A stretch of 48,911 nt of DNA from the NCBI GenBank assembly GCA_030041175.1, contig JASHOK010000013.1:1-48911 (forward strand), given 5' to 3'. The notes under the pieces are model-generated. The model saw nothing but the letters and a program-made list of their open reading frames with translations, did no database searches and was not told the DNA's origin. Shown piece after piece: positions 33,462 to 40,907 of the stretch (its first letter is position 1; each line of letters begins with the position of its first letter). A program made the translations under genes and the position numbers. This DNA is from Thermoplasmata archaeon. GTDB lineage: Archaea; Thermoplasmatota; Thermoplasmata; Lutacidiplasmatales; UBA184.

Positions 33462-33776
33462 ATGTCGCTCGACGGCACGACGCGCTCCACCTCCGCGGTC
33501 CTGCTCGGGGAGATCATCGGACTCCCGGTTCACCTGGCCGAGGCGCCGGGTCTCCAGGGTCTTCCGTGGGACGGCGTCATTGCGGACGAGACTCTTCACA
33601 CGCTCGTCATTCGGAGGAACGGCTCCCGGCGCCTGCTCCGGGTCCCCAAGATGGGACTTCGGGTACGGGTGCTCAAGGACGGCGAAGAGATCCCGGTACT
33701 CGGCGAGGAGCTGCGAGTCCGGCCCGAGGACCGAACGAAGCTGCTGGCCCTGGGTGGCCGTCGGAGGTCCCGATGA
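33462..33776 (+). CDS. rnp1: RNase P protein component 1 (Rnp1/Pop4)
   Basis: Rnp1, the Pop4/Rpp29 homologue, is an RNA-binding subunit of archaeal RNase P, which trims pre-tRNA 5' ends. The 104-residue protein has the Sm-like barrel [36 protein letters not shown] and the C-terminal RPEDRTKLL. This position between uL29 and uS17 is typical of archaea. SD-like GGAGAAGGAAGG precedes the ATG. Confidence 0.95.
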   Translation: MSLDGTTRSTSAVLLGEIIGLPVHLAEAPGLQGLPWDGVIADETLHTLVIRRNGSRRLLRVPKMGLRVRVLKDGEEIPVLGEELRVRPEDRTKLLALGGRRRSR

Positions 33777-34198
33777 GTCCGCCCGCCAAGCCCGCCGCCC
33801 GCAGGGCCCGGGATATCGGACTCGACGTCCGGAGCCCCAAGGAACGCTGCGACGACGCCCATTGCCCGTTCCACGGCCACCTGTCGGTACGAGGTCAGAT
33901 CTTCGAGGCCACGGTCGTTTCCACGGCGATGCAGCGCACGGCCGTGGTCGAGCGCACCATCCTCCGGCCCCTGCCGAAGTACGAGCGCTACGCCAAGCGA
34001 CGGCGACGGTATCTCGTCCACGACCCGCCCTGCCTCAAGGTCCGGGTCGGTCGCCGGGTTCGGGTGGCGGAGATCCGGCCGCTGTCGAAGACCGTGACCT
34101 TCTGCATCGTGGAAGACCTCGGCGATGCGGCGCTCCGGGCCGGTGGCGAAGAGGCCGCTCCGGTGCCGGGGACGCCTCCGAAGGAGGAGAGCTCGTGA
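33773..34198 (+). CDS. rps17: Ribosomal protein uS17
   Basis: uS17 is an OB-fold 16S rRNA-binding protein. The 141-residue protein contains the archaeal N-terminus [20 protein letters not shown] with two Cys, the OB-fold core [39 protein letters not shown] and [16 protein letters not shown] 25-residue Glu/Pro-rich tail is added. It starts in an ATGA overlap with rnp1. Confidence 0.97.
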   Translation: MSPPAKPAARRARDIGLDVRSPKERCDDAHCPFHGHLSVRGQIFEATVVSTAMQRTAVVERTILRPLPKYERYAKRRRRYLVHDPPCLKVRVGRRVRVAEIRPLSKTVTFCIVEDLGDAALRAGGEEAAPVPGTPPKEESS

Positions 34199-34593
34199 AG
34201 GGGCTCGCGGGGTCTCGGGGTCGCGGGCTGCCGAAGGGCGCTCGTCTCGAGTGCGTGGACAACACGGGTGCGAAGGTCGTCGAGATCATCGCTGTGCGGA
34301 ACTGGCACGGCACCCACCGGAGGTACCCCCGGGCGGCGGTTGCCGACCTGGTGATCGCCTCGGTGAAGAAGGGGACGCCCGAAATGCGTCGGCAGGTGGT
34401 TCACGCGGTCATCGTCCGGTCCCGGGTTCCGATTCACCGCGCCGACGGGACTCGGATCCAGTTCGAGGACAACGCGGCGGTCATCACGACCGAGACGGGC
34501 GAGATCAAGGGGTCCCAGATCAAGGGCCCGGTGGCCAAGGAGGCCGCCGAACGATGGCCGAGGATCGCGGCGGCGTCGTCGATCATTGTCTGA
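34195..34593 (+). CDS. rpl14: Ribosomal protein uL14
   Basis: uL14 lies at the subunit interface where it contacts 16S rRNA and initiation factors. The 132-residue protein starts with GTG, overlapping the uS17 stop (GTGA). It shows [37 protein letters not shown] and [26 protein letters not shown] lies 5-10 bases upstream as ribosome-binding site. The GTG is chosen because no ATG lies near and the family starts here. Confidence 0.97.
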   Translation: MKGLAGSRGRGLPKGARLECVDNTGAKVVEIIAVRNWHGTHRRYPRAAVADLVIASVKKGTPEMRRQVVHAVIVRSRVPIHRADGTRIQFEDNAAVITTETGEIKGSQIKGPVAKEAAERWPRIAAASSIIV

Positions 34594-34607
34594 GGGAGCT
34601 TCAACCG

Positions 34608-35138
34608 ATGTCCGAATCCACGTCCGTACAGCCCCGCAAGCAACGGCGCGCATACTTCCAAGCGGCGGCCTTCGACCGGCATCGCCAGCTCACCGTCTCG
34701 TTGTCCCGCGAGCTGCGGGGCAAGTATCGCCGCCGGGCCCTGCCGCTCCGTAAGGGAGACACCGTCCGCATCATCTCGGGCAGCTTCAAGGGCCGAGAGG
34801 AAAGGGTCTCGAAGGTCGACGTGGCGTCGCTGCGCGTTACTCTGGACAACGTGACGATCAAGAAGGTCGACCAGAAGCTAAAGCCACTCCCGATCCGGTC
34901 GAATCACCTCATCCTGACCCGGTTGAATCTGGCCGATCCCTGGCGGCGGCGTATCCTGAATGTCAGCGCCGCAGAGGTTCCCCCCGAGGAGCCAGCACCC
35001 GCGGCCGAAACCCCGGCTCCGGAGCCGGAGACCCCCGAAGCGCCGACCACCGACGCCTCGCCGGAGGCCGCGGACGAGGACCCGGCACCGGTGCCCAAGA
35101 AACGGAAGAACCCGCCGGCCGCCACGGAGGACGCATGA
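34608..35138 (+). CDS. rpl24: Ribosomal protein uL24 with long acidic tail
   Basis: uL24 is a KOW-domain assembly protein near the tunnel exit. The 176-residue protein has the family core in residues about 10-120 (the RAYFQAAAFDRHRQLTVSLS start, then LRKGDTVRIISGSFKGREE). The last 55 residues are a Pro/Ala/Glu tail ending in a basic patch (PKKRKNPPAATEDA) not found in standard archaeal members. It overlaps rps4e by ATGA. Confidence 0.96.
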   Translation: MSESTSVQPRKQRRAYFQAAAFDRHRQLTVSLSRELRGKYRRRALPLRKGDTVRIISGSFKGREERVSKVDVASLRVTLDNVTIKKVDQKLKPLPIRSNHLILTRLNLADPWRRRILNVSAAEVPPEEPAPAAETPAPEPETPEAPTTDASPEAADEDPAPVPKKRKNPPAATEDA

Positions 35139-35851
35139 CTCATCGGCTCAAGCGACGCGCCGCACCGCGCAGCTGGACGATTCCCCGCAAGGGCACCAAG
35201 TGGGTCCAACGACCGTCGCCCGGGCCGCATCCCCAGGACCAATCCGTTCCGCTTCTGCTCGTACTCCGCGACGTGCTCCACGTGGCCCAGAGCGCCCGCG
35301 AGGCTCAGATTCTCGCACGTGCCGGGGCGGTGCATGTCGATGGGAAGGTCGTCGCAGACCTCGCACGAGGCATCGGACTCATGGACACGCTGACCCTCGG
35401 AGCCCCGCTCAACGCGCACTATCGGCTGTTCAAGGACCGGCGCGGAAAGCTTCGTCTGTACCCCATTCCCGCGGAAGAGGCATCGATCAAGATCGGTCGC
35501 ATTCAGCGGAAGACAACGGTCCGGGGCGGAAAGCTGCAGGTCACCCTGCACGATGGCCGGAACCTGCTCATGCCCGCCGGCGTCGATTGGAAGGTCGGCG
35601 ACTCTCTGAAGATCCACCTGCCCGACCAGAAGGTCCTCGGTCGGCTTCCGTTCGCCGCCGGCCACCTCGCGTACATGGCGGGCGGTTCTCATGTCGGCGA
35701 ACTGGCTCGCATCGACAAGGTCGAGGTTCTGAACTCTCCGCAGCCGAATCGGGTCCACTTCAAGGAGGGCTTCTCCACCGTCAAACCTTACGTCTTCGTC
35801 GTCGGGGAGAGCACGCCCCAGATCACCCTGCCGGAGGCGCTGAACCGATGA
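35135..35851 (+). CDS. rps4e: Ribosomal protein eS4
   Basis: eS4 is an archaeal/eukaryotic small-subunit protein with S4-like and KOW-like domains. The 238-residue protein begins MTHRLKRRAAPRSWTIPRKG and contains the S4-type LLLVLRDVLHVAQSAREAQI, then KIGRIQRKTTVRGGKLQVTL. FKEGFSTVKPYVFVVGE ends the fold. It is coupled to rpl24 and rpl5 by ATGA overlaps. Confidence 0.97.
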   Translation: MTHRLKRRAAPRSWTIPRKGTKWVQRPSPGPHPQDQSVPLLLVLRDVLHVAQSAREAQILARAGAVHVDGKVVADLARGIGLMDTLTLGAPLNAHYRLFKDRRGKLRLYPIPAEEASIKIGRIQRKTTVRGGKLQVTLHDGRNLLMPAGVDWKVGDSLKIHLPDQKVLGRLPFAAGHLAYMAGGSHVGELARIDKVEVLNSPQPNRVHFKEGFSTVKPYVFVVGESTPQITLPEALNR

Positions 35852-36405
35852 GCGCGCCCGCTCCCGCAGCCCCACGCCCCGCCGGCGCCCCCCCGGAGAA
35901 CCGCTGGCGCCAGCTGCGCGTGGTCAAGGTCGTGGTCAACATCGGAGTCGGAGAATCCGGGGACCGCCGGGCGAAGGCCGAGAAGGTCCTCACCATGGTG
36001 GCCCGGCAGAAGCCGGTGGCGACGCGATCCCACGCGACCAACCGAGACTTCGGCATCCGGGAGGGCCAGGAGATCGGCGTCAAGGTCACGCTACGCGGCG
36101 ACGCGGCCGTCGAGTTCCTCCAGCGGGCCTTCGAGGCCCGAGACAAGCAGTTCGACCCGGACTCGGTCGACGCCGACGGAAACTTTGCCCTCGGCATTCG
36201 GGATTACACGGACTTTACCGGCATGAAGTATGACCCCGCGATCGGGATCTTCGGCATGGACATCTCGGTCGAGATCGGTCGTGCCGGCTGGCGGGTCCGG
36301 GACCGAAAGGCGCAGCCGTCGTCACTGCCGGCCCACGCGCGCGTATCGCCGGACGAGACCCGGAAGTTCCTCGTGGATACCTTTGGCGTGACGCTGCTGG
36401 AGTGA
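35848..36405 (+). CDS. rpl5: Ribosomal protein uL5
   Basis: uL5 binds 5S rRNA and contacts P-site tRNA. The 185-residue protein shows [40 protein letters not shown] and [20 protein letters not shown]. The N-terminal 17 residues are Ala/Pro-rich and extend beyond the family core. Start overlaps the eS4 stop. Confidence 0.97.
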   Translation: MSAPAPAAPRPAGAPPENRWRQLRVVKVVVNIGVGESGDRRAKAEKVLTMVARQKPVATRSHATNRDFGIREGQEIGVKVTLRGDAAVEFLQRAFEARDKQFDPDSVDADGNFALGIRDYTDFTGMKYDPAIGIFGMDISVEIGRAGWRVRDRKAQPSSLPAHARVSPDETRKFLVDTFGVTLLE

Positions 36406-36407
36406 GC

Positions 36408-36554
36408 ATGAAGCCCAAGAAGATGTTCGGCCGGAAGGAAGGATGCCTGCGCTGCGATCGGAAGCGCGGCATCGTCCGCCGCTATGGCCTCCACCTGTGC
36501 CGGCAGTGTTTCCGGGAAGTGGCGATGGACCTGGGCTTCCGGAAGTACCAGTAG
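36408..36554 (+). CDS. rps14: Ribosomal protein uS14 (zinc form)
   Basis: The 48-residue protein is short but complete. It carries the zinc ribbon CLRC (Cys13, Cys16) and CRQC (Cys31, Cys34) of archaeal uS14, and the C-terminal [13 protein letters not shown] matches the family. uS14 sits in the head of the small subunit. It starts two bases after the rpl5 stop and is followed after nine bases by rps8, with GGGAGGAG as the ribosome-binding site of rps8. Confidence 0.97.
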   Translation: MKPKKMFGRKEGCLRCDRKRGIVRRYGLHLCRQCFREVAMDLGFRKYQ

Positions 36555-36563
36555 GGAGGAGCG

Positions 36564-36953
36564 ATGCAGCAGGATCTACTCAATGATGCGCTCGTGGCGC
36601 TCCGGCACGCCGACCTCCAGGGCAAGCCAGCGGTCACGCTCGCCCCGGCCTCGAAGCTGGTCGGCGAGGTGCTGCGGATCCTCCAGTCCAACCAGTACAT
36701 CGACAGCTTCACCTTCGTGCAGACCGGGCGAGGCGGGAGCTACGAGGTCAAGCTCTCGCGCCGGATCAACTCCTGCGGCGTGATCAAGCCGCGACTGGCC
36801 GTCCGGCTCCGCGACCTCGAGAAGTTCGAAAGCCGGTACCTGCCGGCCCAGGACTTCGGTCGGCTGGTCCTGTCCACGAGCCACGGCGTGATCACCCAGG
36901 TCGAGGCCCGGGAACAGAAGATCGGCGGGAGGTTGCTCGCGTATGTCTTCTGA
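36564..36953 (+). CDS. rps8: Ribosomal protein uS8
   Basis: uS8 is a primary 16S rRNA-binding protein. The 129-residue protein begins MQQDLLNDALVALRHADLQG and ends with the conserved TSHGVITQVEAREQKIGGRL segment. VIKPRLAVRLRDLEKFE is the linker typical of archaeal members. It overlaps rpl6 by 11 bases. Confidence 0.98.
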   Translation: MQQDLLNDALVALRHADLQGKPAVTLAPASKLVGEVLRILQSNQYIDSFTFVQTGRGGSYEVKLSRRINSCGVIKPRLAVRLRDLEKFESRYLPAQDFGRLVLSTSHGVITQVEAREQKIGGRLLAYVF

Positions 36954-37506
36954 GCCGGCCGGGATCCAGGTTCCGCTGCCCGCGGGCGTGACGGCTCGTC
37001 TCGACCGGGACGAGCTGGTCGTTCACGGGCCCCACGGCGAGATCCGGCGGCCGGTTCCCGTCGGGGTACTGCGCGTCCAGCCGGCGTCCGGAGCGGTCGG
37101 CCTCTCGCTCGCGGTCCCGTCCCAGCGGAAGCGAGCCCGGGCGCTCCTGAACACGTGGGAGCGGCACGTCGGGAACATGGTCGCCGGCGTGACCCACGGC
37201 TTCGAGGCCCGGATGAAGGTGGTCGCGGCACACTTTCCGATGAAGGTCGCTGTCAAGGACCATAGCCTCGTCATCGAGAACTTCCTCGGCGAGAAGTACC
37301 CGCGGACCGCCTCCATCCTGACCGGCGTCGAGGCCAAGGTGGACGGAGAGTTCGTCGTGCTCACCGGCCCCGACATCGAACGCGTGGGACAGAGCGCGGC
37401 GAATATCGAGCGCACGACCAAGATCCGGGACTACGACCCCCGAGTCTTCCAGGACGGCATCTACATCATCGAGAAGGCGCGGCCCCGCGCCACCGAGGGC
37501 GCATGA
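36943..37506 (+). CDS. rpl6: Ribosomal protein uL6
   Basis: uL6 lies near the factor-binding site. The 187-residue protein has the archaeal two-domain pattern, with NMVAGVTHGFEARMKVVAAH in the first repeat and NFLGEKYPRTASILTGVEAK in the second. IKNAA-type RNA-binding motif ERVGQSAANIERTTKIRDYD is present. It overlaps rps8 before and rpl32e after. Confidence 0.97.
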   Translation: MSSEPAGIQVPLPAGVTARLDRDELVVHGPHGEIRRPVPVGVLRVQPASGAVGLSLAVPSQRKRARALLNTWERHVGNMVAGVTHGFEARMKVVAAHFPMKVAVKDHSLVIENFLGEKYPRTASILTGVEAKVDGEFVVLTGPDIERVGQSAANIERTTKIRDYDPRVFQDGIYIIEKARPRATEGA

Positions 37507-38102
37507 CGGACCCGGACGAAGCGACCGCGCCGGAGCCAGCGGCAGCCGCCTCCGGGGACGCGGAAGCGGCGCCGGCCGTGAAGAAGCCCCGGGCGGGCCG
37601 TACCACCGGCAAGAAGGCTGCGCCGGCGGCCGAGGAGACGCCCAAACCCAAGGCCAAGCCGGCCAAGGAGACGCCGCCTCCGAAACGGCCGACGCTGTCG
37701 CCCGAGCTCGCCCGGCTGCTCGCGGCCCGGCGGCTCCAGGATCGCCGTCGCCCGCTCTTCACCCGTCAGGCCTCGTACCGGTACTGGCGGATCGGCCGCG
37801 ACGAGTCCTGGCGCAAGCCCCGGGGTCTCCAATCGAAGCAGCGCCGCCACTACGGCTACCGATCCACGATCGTGAGCATCGGCTTCCGGTCTCCCCGGCA
37901 CGTGCGCGGACGGACCCCGAGCGGGTTCCGCCCGATCCTCGTCCAGACGGTACCCCAGATCGCCGCGATCGATCCCGCGCACGAGGCGGCGGTCATCGCC
38001 CGAACCGTGGGAACCCTGAAGCGACTGGTTCTCGAGGAAGCGGCGAGGAAGCGCGGCATTCACGTGCTCAACCCTCTGACGAAAGAGACGCGGGAGACGT
38101 AG
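37503..38102 (+). CDS. rpl32e: Ribosomal protein eL32 with long N-terminal extension
   Basis: The 199-residue protein is about 70 residues longer than standard archaeal eL32. The core begins near residue 65 and shows FTRQASYRYWRIGRDESWRK, RGLQSKQRRHYGYRSTIVSI and GFRSPRHVRGRTPSGFRPIL. The extension is Ala/Pro/Glu first, then Lys-rich (PKPKAKPAKETPPPKRP). The early start is supported by an ATGA overlap with rpl6, and the extension reads with codon use like the core. Confidence 0.95.
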   Translation: MTDPDEATAPEPAAAASGDAEAAPAVKKPRAGRTTGKKAAPAAEETPKPKAKPAKETPPPKRPTLSPELARLLAARRLQDRRRPLFTRQASYRYWRIGRDESWRKPRGLQSKQRRHYGYRSTIVSIGFRSPRHVRGRTPSGFRPILVQTVPQIAAIDPAHEAAVIARTVGTLKRLVLEEAARKRGIHVLNPLTKETRET

Positions 38103-38106
38103 ACCG

Positions 38107-38571
38107 ATGCCGGACCTCTCCAACCAGCGCCGGATGGCCGCCCAGCTGATGAAGTGCGGCGAGGGCCGGGTCTGGATCGACCCGTCCCGTCAGGAGGACC
38201 TCGCCGACGCCGTCACCCGGAAGGACATCCGCGGCGCCATCAAGGCCGGCGTGATCCAGCGGCTGCCGATCGCCGGCACTTCCCGAGGACGGGCCCGCCG
38301 TTTGGCCGAGGAACGCCGGAAGGGACGGCACCAGGGGCCCGGCTCCCGGAAGGGCTCTCCCACCTCCCGGGTCAGCAAGAAGAGCCGCTGGATGCGCCGG
38401 ATCCGGGCGCAGCGCAGCCTCCTCGCTGAGCTCCGGGCCCAGAAGAAGATCCCCCCGGCCGTGTATCGCTCCTTCTACCAGAAGGCGAAGGGCGGCATGT
38501 TCCGGAGCCGGGCCCACCTGCTCCTCAACCTTCGACTCGCGGGCCACGTGCCCGAGGAGAAGGCCGCATGA
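38107..38571 (+). CDS. rpl19e: Ribosomal protein eL19
   Basis: eL19 forms an inter-subunit bridge. The 154-residue protein begins MPDLSNQRRMAAQLMKCGEG and shows the family segment RVWIDPSRQEDLADAVTRKD, then basic RGRARRLAEERRKGRHQGPG. YRSFYQKAKGGMFRSRAHLL ends the conserved part. It overlaps rpl18 by ATGA. Confidence 0.97.
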   Translation: MPDLSNQRRMAAQLMKCGEGRVWIDPSRQEDLADAVTRKDIRGAIKAGVIQRLPIAGTSRGRARRLAEERRKGRHQGPGSRKGSPTSRVSKKSRWMRRIRAQRSLLAELRAQKKIPPAVYRSFYQKAKGGMFRSRAHLLLNLRLAGHVPEEKAA

Positions 38572-39095
38572 GCCAGGGACCGCGGTATCGGGTCCCCTTC
38601 CGCCGCCGGCGGGAAGGCAAGACGGACTACCGGATCCGCTTGCGGCTCCTCCGCGGCGAAGAACCTCGTGCGGTCGTTCGGATCACCAATCGACGGATCC
38701 TGGTCACGCTCACCGCCTACGACGCCGCGGGGGACCGGGTCCTGGCCGCCGCCGAGAGCCCGGAACTCGCGGCCGTCGGTTTCCCGGAGTCCCATCTGCA
38801 CACGACGCCGGCCGCCTACCTGACGGGCTACCTCGCCGGGGTCCGTGCCAAGGCCGCCGGCGCATCCTCCGCCGTCCTCGATGTCGGTCTCCGGCACCCG
38901 ACACCTGGCGGACGACTCATGGGGGCGCTCAAGGGACTCCTGGACGCAGGGGTCGAGATCCCCCACGGGGACGCCGGCCTTCCGTCGGCCGACCGACTGA
39001 ACGGCGTCCATCTTCCGTCGAAGCTCCCCAAGCCGGTCGAAGCCTACAAATCCGACCTCGCGCACGCCCCGTCCCACTCCCAGGAGACTGCATGA
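38568..39095 (+). CDS. rpl18: Ribosomal protein uL18
   Basis: uL18 binds 5S rRNA together with uL5. The 175-residue archaeal form shows YRVPFRRRREGKTDYRIRLR at the N-terminus, AAYLTGYLAGVRAKAAG and the late GVEIPHGDAGLPSADRLNGV. Start and stop overlap both neighbours by four bases. Confidence 0.97.
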   Translation: MSQGPRYRVPFRRRREGKTDYRIRLRLLRGEEPRAVVRITNRRILVTLTAYDAAGDRVLAAAESPELAAVGFPESHLHTTPAAYLTGYLAGVRAKAAGASSAVLDVGLRHPTPGGRLMGALKGLLDAGVEIPHGDAGLPSADRLNGVHLPSKLPKPVEAYKSDLAHAPSHSQETA

Positions 39096-39940
39096 GTCCG
39101 GCCGCTGCCTCCGCGCCTCCCGCCCCGCCGCCGGGGCCGGGCCCCGCCGGCCGTTTCGGCCCGGGCGGCCCGGCACCAGCGCCTCCGTGGGTACCGAAGA
39201 CCGAGCTCGGCCGCAAGGTGCACTCGGGCGAGATCACCACGATGTCCGCTGCCCTGCATAGCGGTCTTCCGCTCCGCGAGGCCGGGATCGTCGACGCGCT
39301 GCTCCCCGGCCTGCACGACGAGGTGCTGGACGTCAACATGGTTCAGCGCATGACCGACTCGGGTCGACGGTACAAGTTCGCGGTCACGGTCGTTGTCGGC
39401 AACGGCGACGGCTTCGTAGGGCTGGGCCGGGCCAAGGGCAAGGAGGTCGGCCCGACCATCCGCCGGGCCATCGACAAGGCCAAGCTCCACATGGTCGAGG
39501 TTCTTCGGGGCTGCGGCAGCTGGGAGTGCGGCTGCGGCCGTTCCCACTCCTTCCCGTTCACGATCCAGGGGCGGTCCGGGTCGGTCGTCACGACCTTCAA
39601 GCCGGCTCCGAGGGGCGTGGGCCTGGCGGTCGGCGACGTCGTCAAGCCCGTCCTCCGGTTCGCCGGCCTGACGGACGCGTGGGCCTTCACCGCGGGCCAC
39701 ACGAAGACCACGGTCAACTATGCACAGGCGGCGTTCGAGGCCCTCCGGCAGCTCTCGATCCTGAAGGTGCCTCCCGAGGACGCGAGCCGGCTCAAGATCG
39801 TCCGCGGACCGGTCGGCACTTCCATCCTTCCTCCCAAAGAAGAGTCCGTCCCGGAGCGCCGCGGGCCGCGAGGCGGCCGCGGAGGGCCCGGGGGCCGCGG
39901 GGGCGGTCCCCCCGGCCGTCGGAGGCCGGGTCCCCGGTGA
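39092..39940 (+). CDS. rps5: Ribosomal protein uS5 with Gly/Pro-rich ends
   Basis: uS5 helps decoding accuracy. The 282-residue protein has the double-stranded RNA-binding-like core VVVGNGDGFVGLGRAKGKEV, GRSGSVVTTFKPAPRGVGLA and the conserved CGSWECGCGRSHSFPF insert of archaea and eukaryotes. It carries a 30-residue Pro/Gly/Ala N-terminal tail and a 30-residue Arg/Gly-rich C-terminal tail (GPRGGRGGPGGRGGG), both unusual in length. Confidence 0.96.
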   Translation: MSPAAASAPPAPPPGPGPAGRFGPGGPAPAPPWVPKTELGRKVHSGEITTMSAALHSGLPLREAGIVDALLPGLHDEVLDVNMVQRMTDSGRRYKFAVTVVVGNGDGFVGLGRAKGKEVGPTIRRAIDKAKLHMVEVLRGCGSWECGCGRSHSFPFTIQGRSGSVVTTFKPAPRGVGLAVGDVVKPVLRFAGLTDAWAFTAGHTKTTVNYAQAAFEALRQLSILKVPPEDASRLKIVRGPVGTSILPPKEESVPERRGPRGGRGGPGGRGGGPPGRRRPGPR

Positions 39941-39943
39941 GCC

Positions 39944-40390
39944 ATGGCCTGGATCGTGGTCCGCGTCCGCGGAGGAATTCACTCGCGTCAGGATATCCAG
40001 GAGACGCTCAAGGAGCTCCATCTCACGCGAGCGAATCATGCGACCGTCCTTCCCGAAGAGCCCTCGTTCCGGGGCATGCTGATGGTGGCGCAAGGCTACC
40101 TCACCTGGGGAGAGGCGGAGACCGAAACGGTGGCGAGCCTGCTCACCGCTCGCGGAGAGACGCGAACGGGTGCCCGACTCTCCTCTCCCGCTTCCGGAGT
40201 CACGGACGTCGCCGAGCTCGCCCAGTCGGTGATCGGGAGCGGACTGGCCCGCGTCCGCTCCCTGAAGCCGCTGCTGCGGTTGGCGCCGCCCAAGGGCGGG
40301 TGGTCGTCCACGAAGAAGCCCTACTCGCTGGGCGGTGCGCTGGGCTACCGGGGCCGCGACATCAACGACCTCGTCCGGAGGATGATCTAG
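39944..40390 (+). CDS. rpl30: Ribosomal protein uL30
   Basis: This is the longer archaeal uL30 of 148 residues. It begins MAWIVVRVRGGIHSRQDIQE with LKELHLTRANHATVLPEEPS after it; GWSSTKKPYSLGGALGYRGR closes the conserved part. It starts three bases after the rps5 stop. Confidence 0.97.
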   Translation: MAWIVVRVRGGIHSRQDIQETLKELHLTRANHATVLPEEPSFRGMLMVAQGYLTWGEAETETVASLLTARGETRTGARLSSPASGVTDVAELAQSVIGSGLARVRSLKPLLRLAPPKGGWSSTKKPYSLGGALGYRGRDINDLVRRMI

Positions 40391-40398
40391 AGCGACCC

Positions 40399-40830
40399 AT
40401 GCCGTCCCGTACGCGAAAGTTCCGGGGCTCCCGTACCCATGGGCGGGGCATCAAGGCCGGGCGAGGCGCCGGCAAGCAGGGGGGGCGCGGCAACGCCGGA
40501 CTCCACAAGTACCAGTTCAAGTCGATGCTGATCTACGCGCCGGACCACTTCGGCCGACACGGCTTCAAGCGGCCGGCGGAGACGATCGCCACCCACCAGT
40601 CGATCAACGTGGGGCAGCTCGAGACGATCGCGCCGTTTCTGAGCGCGGCGCAGGCGCTCCGCCAGGACGGCGACAAGTGGGTCGCCAATCTCGAGGCACT
40701 CGGCATCGACCGGCTCCTCGGGGGAGGAGAGACCACCCGAAGCTGGTCGGTCTACGTCGCGCATGCCTCCAAACACGCCCGCGAGAAGGTCGAGGTACTG
40801 AAGGAACCCCCCGCCCCCGCGCCGGCCTGA
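40399..40830 (+). CDS. rpl15: Ribosomal protein uL15
   Basis: uL15 is a late large-subunit assembly protein. The 143-residue protein begins MPSRTRKFRGSRTHGRGIKA with the Gly-rich arm GRGAGKQGGRGNAGLHKYQF, then HFGRHGFKRP. SINVGQLETI is conserved. It is the last ribosomal protein of the cluster; secY follows after 77 bases with its own TATA box. Confidence 0.97.
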   Translation: MPSRTRKFRGSRTHGRGIKAGRGAGKQGGRGNAGLHKYQFKSMLIYAPDHFGRHGFKRPAETIATHQSINVGQLETIAPFLSAAQALRQDGDKWVANLEALGIDRLLGGGETTRSWSVYVAHASKHAREKVEVLKEPPAPAPA

Positions 40831-40860
40831 GGGTCGAGCCAGGGCCTTCGACCATCAACC

Positions 40861-40867
40861 TATATAT
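40861..40867 (+). promoter_or_regulatory. TATA box of the secY segment
   Basis: TATATAT lies about 44 bases before the secY ATG. It predicts a start near 40888 and a leader of about 20 bases, so secY and the genes after it may be expressed separately from the ribosomal genes. Confidence 0.65.
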
Positions 40868-40907
40868 GACGCCGGACGGGTGGCTCGGTCGAACCGGTTA
40901 ATCCCCG

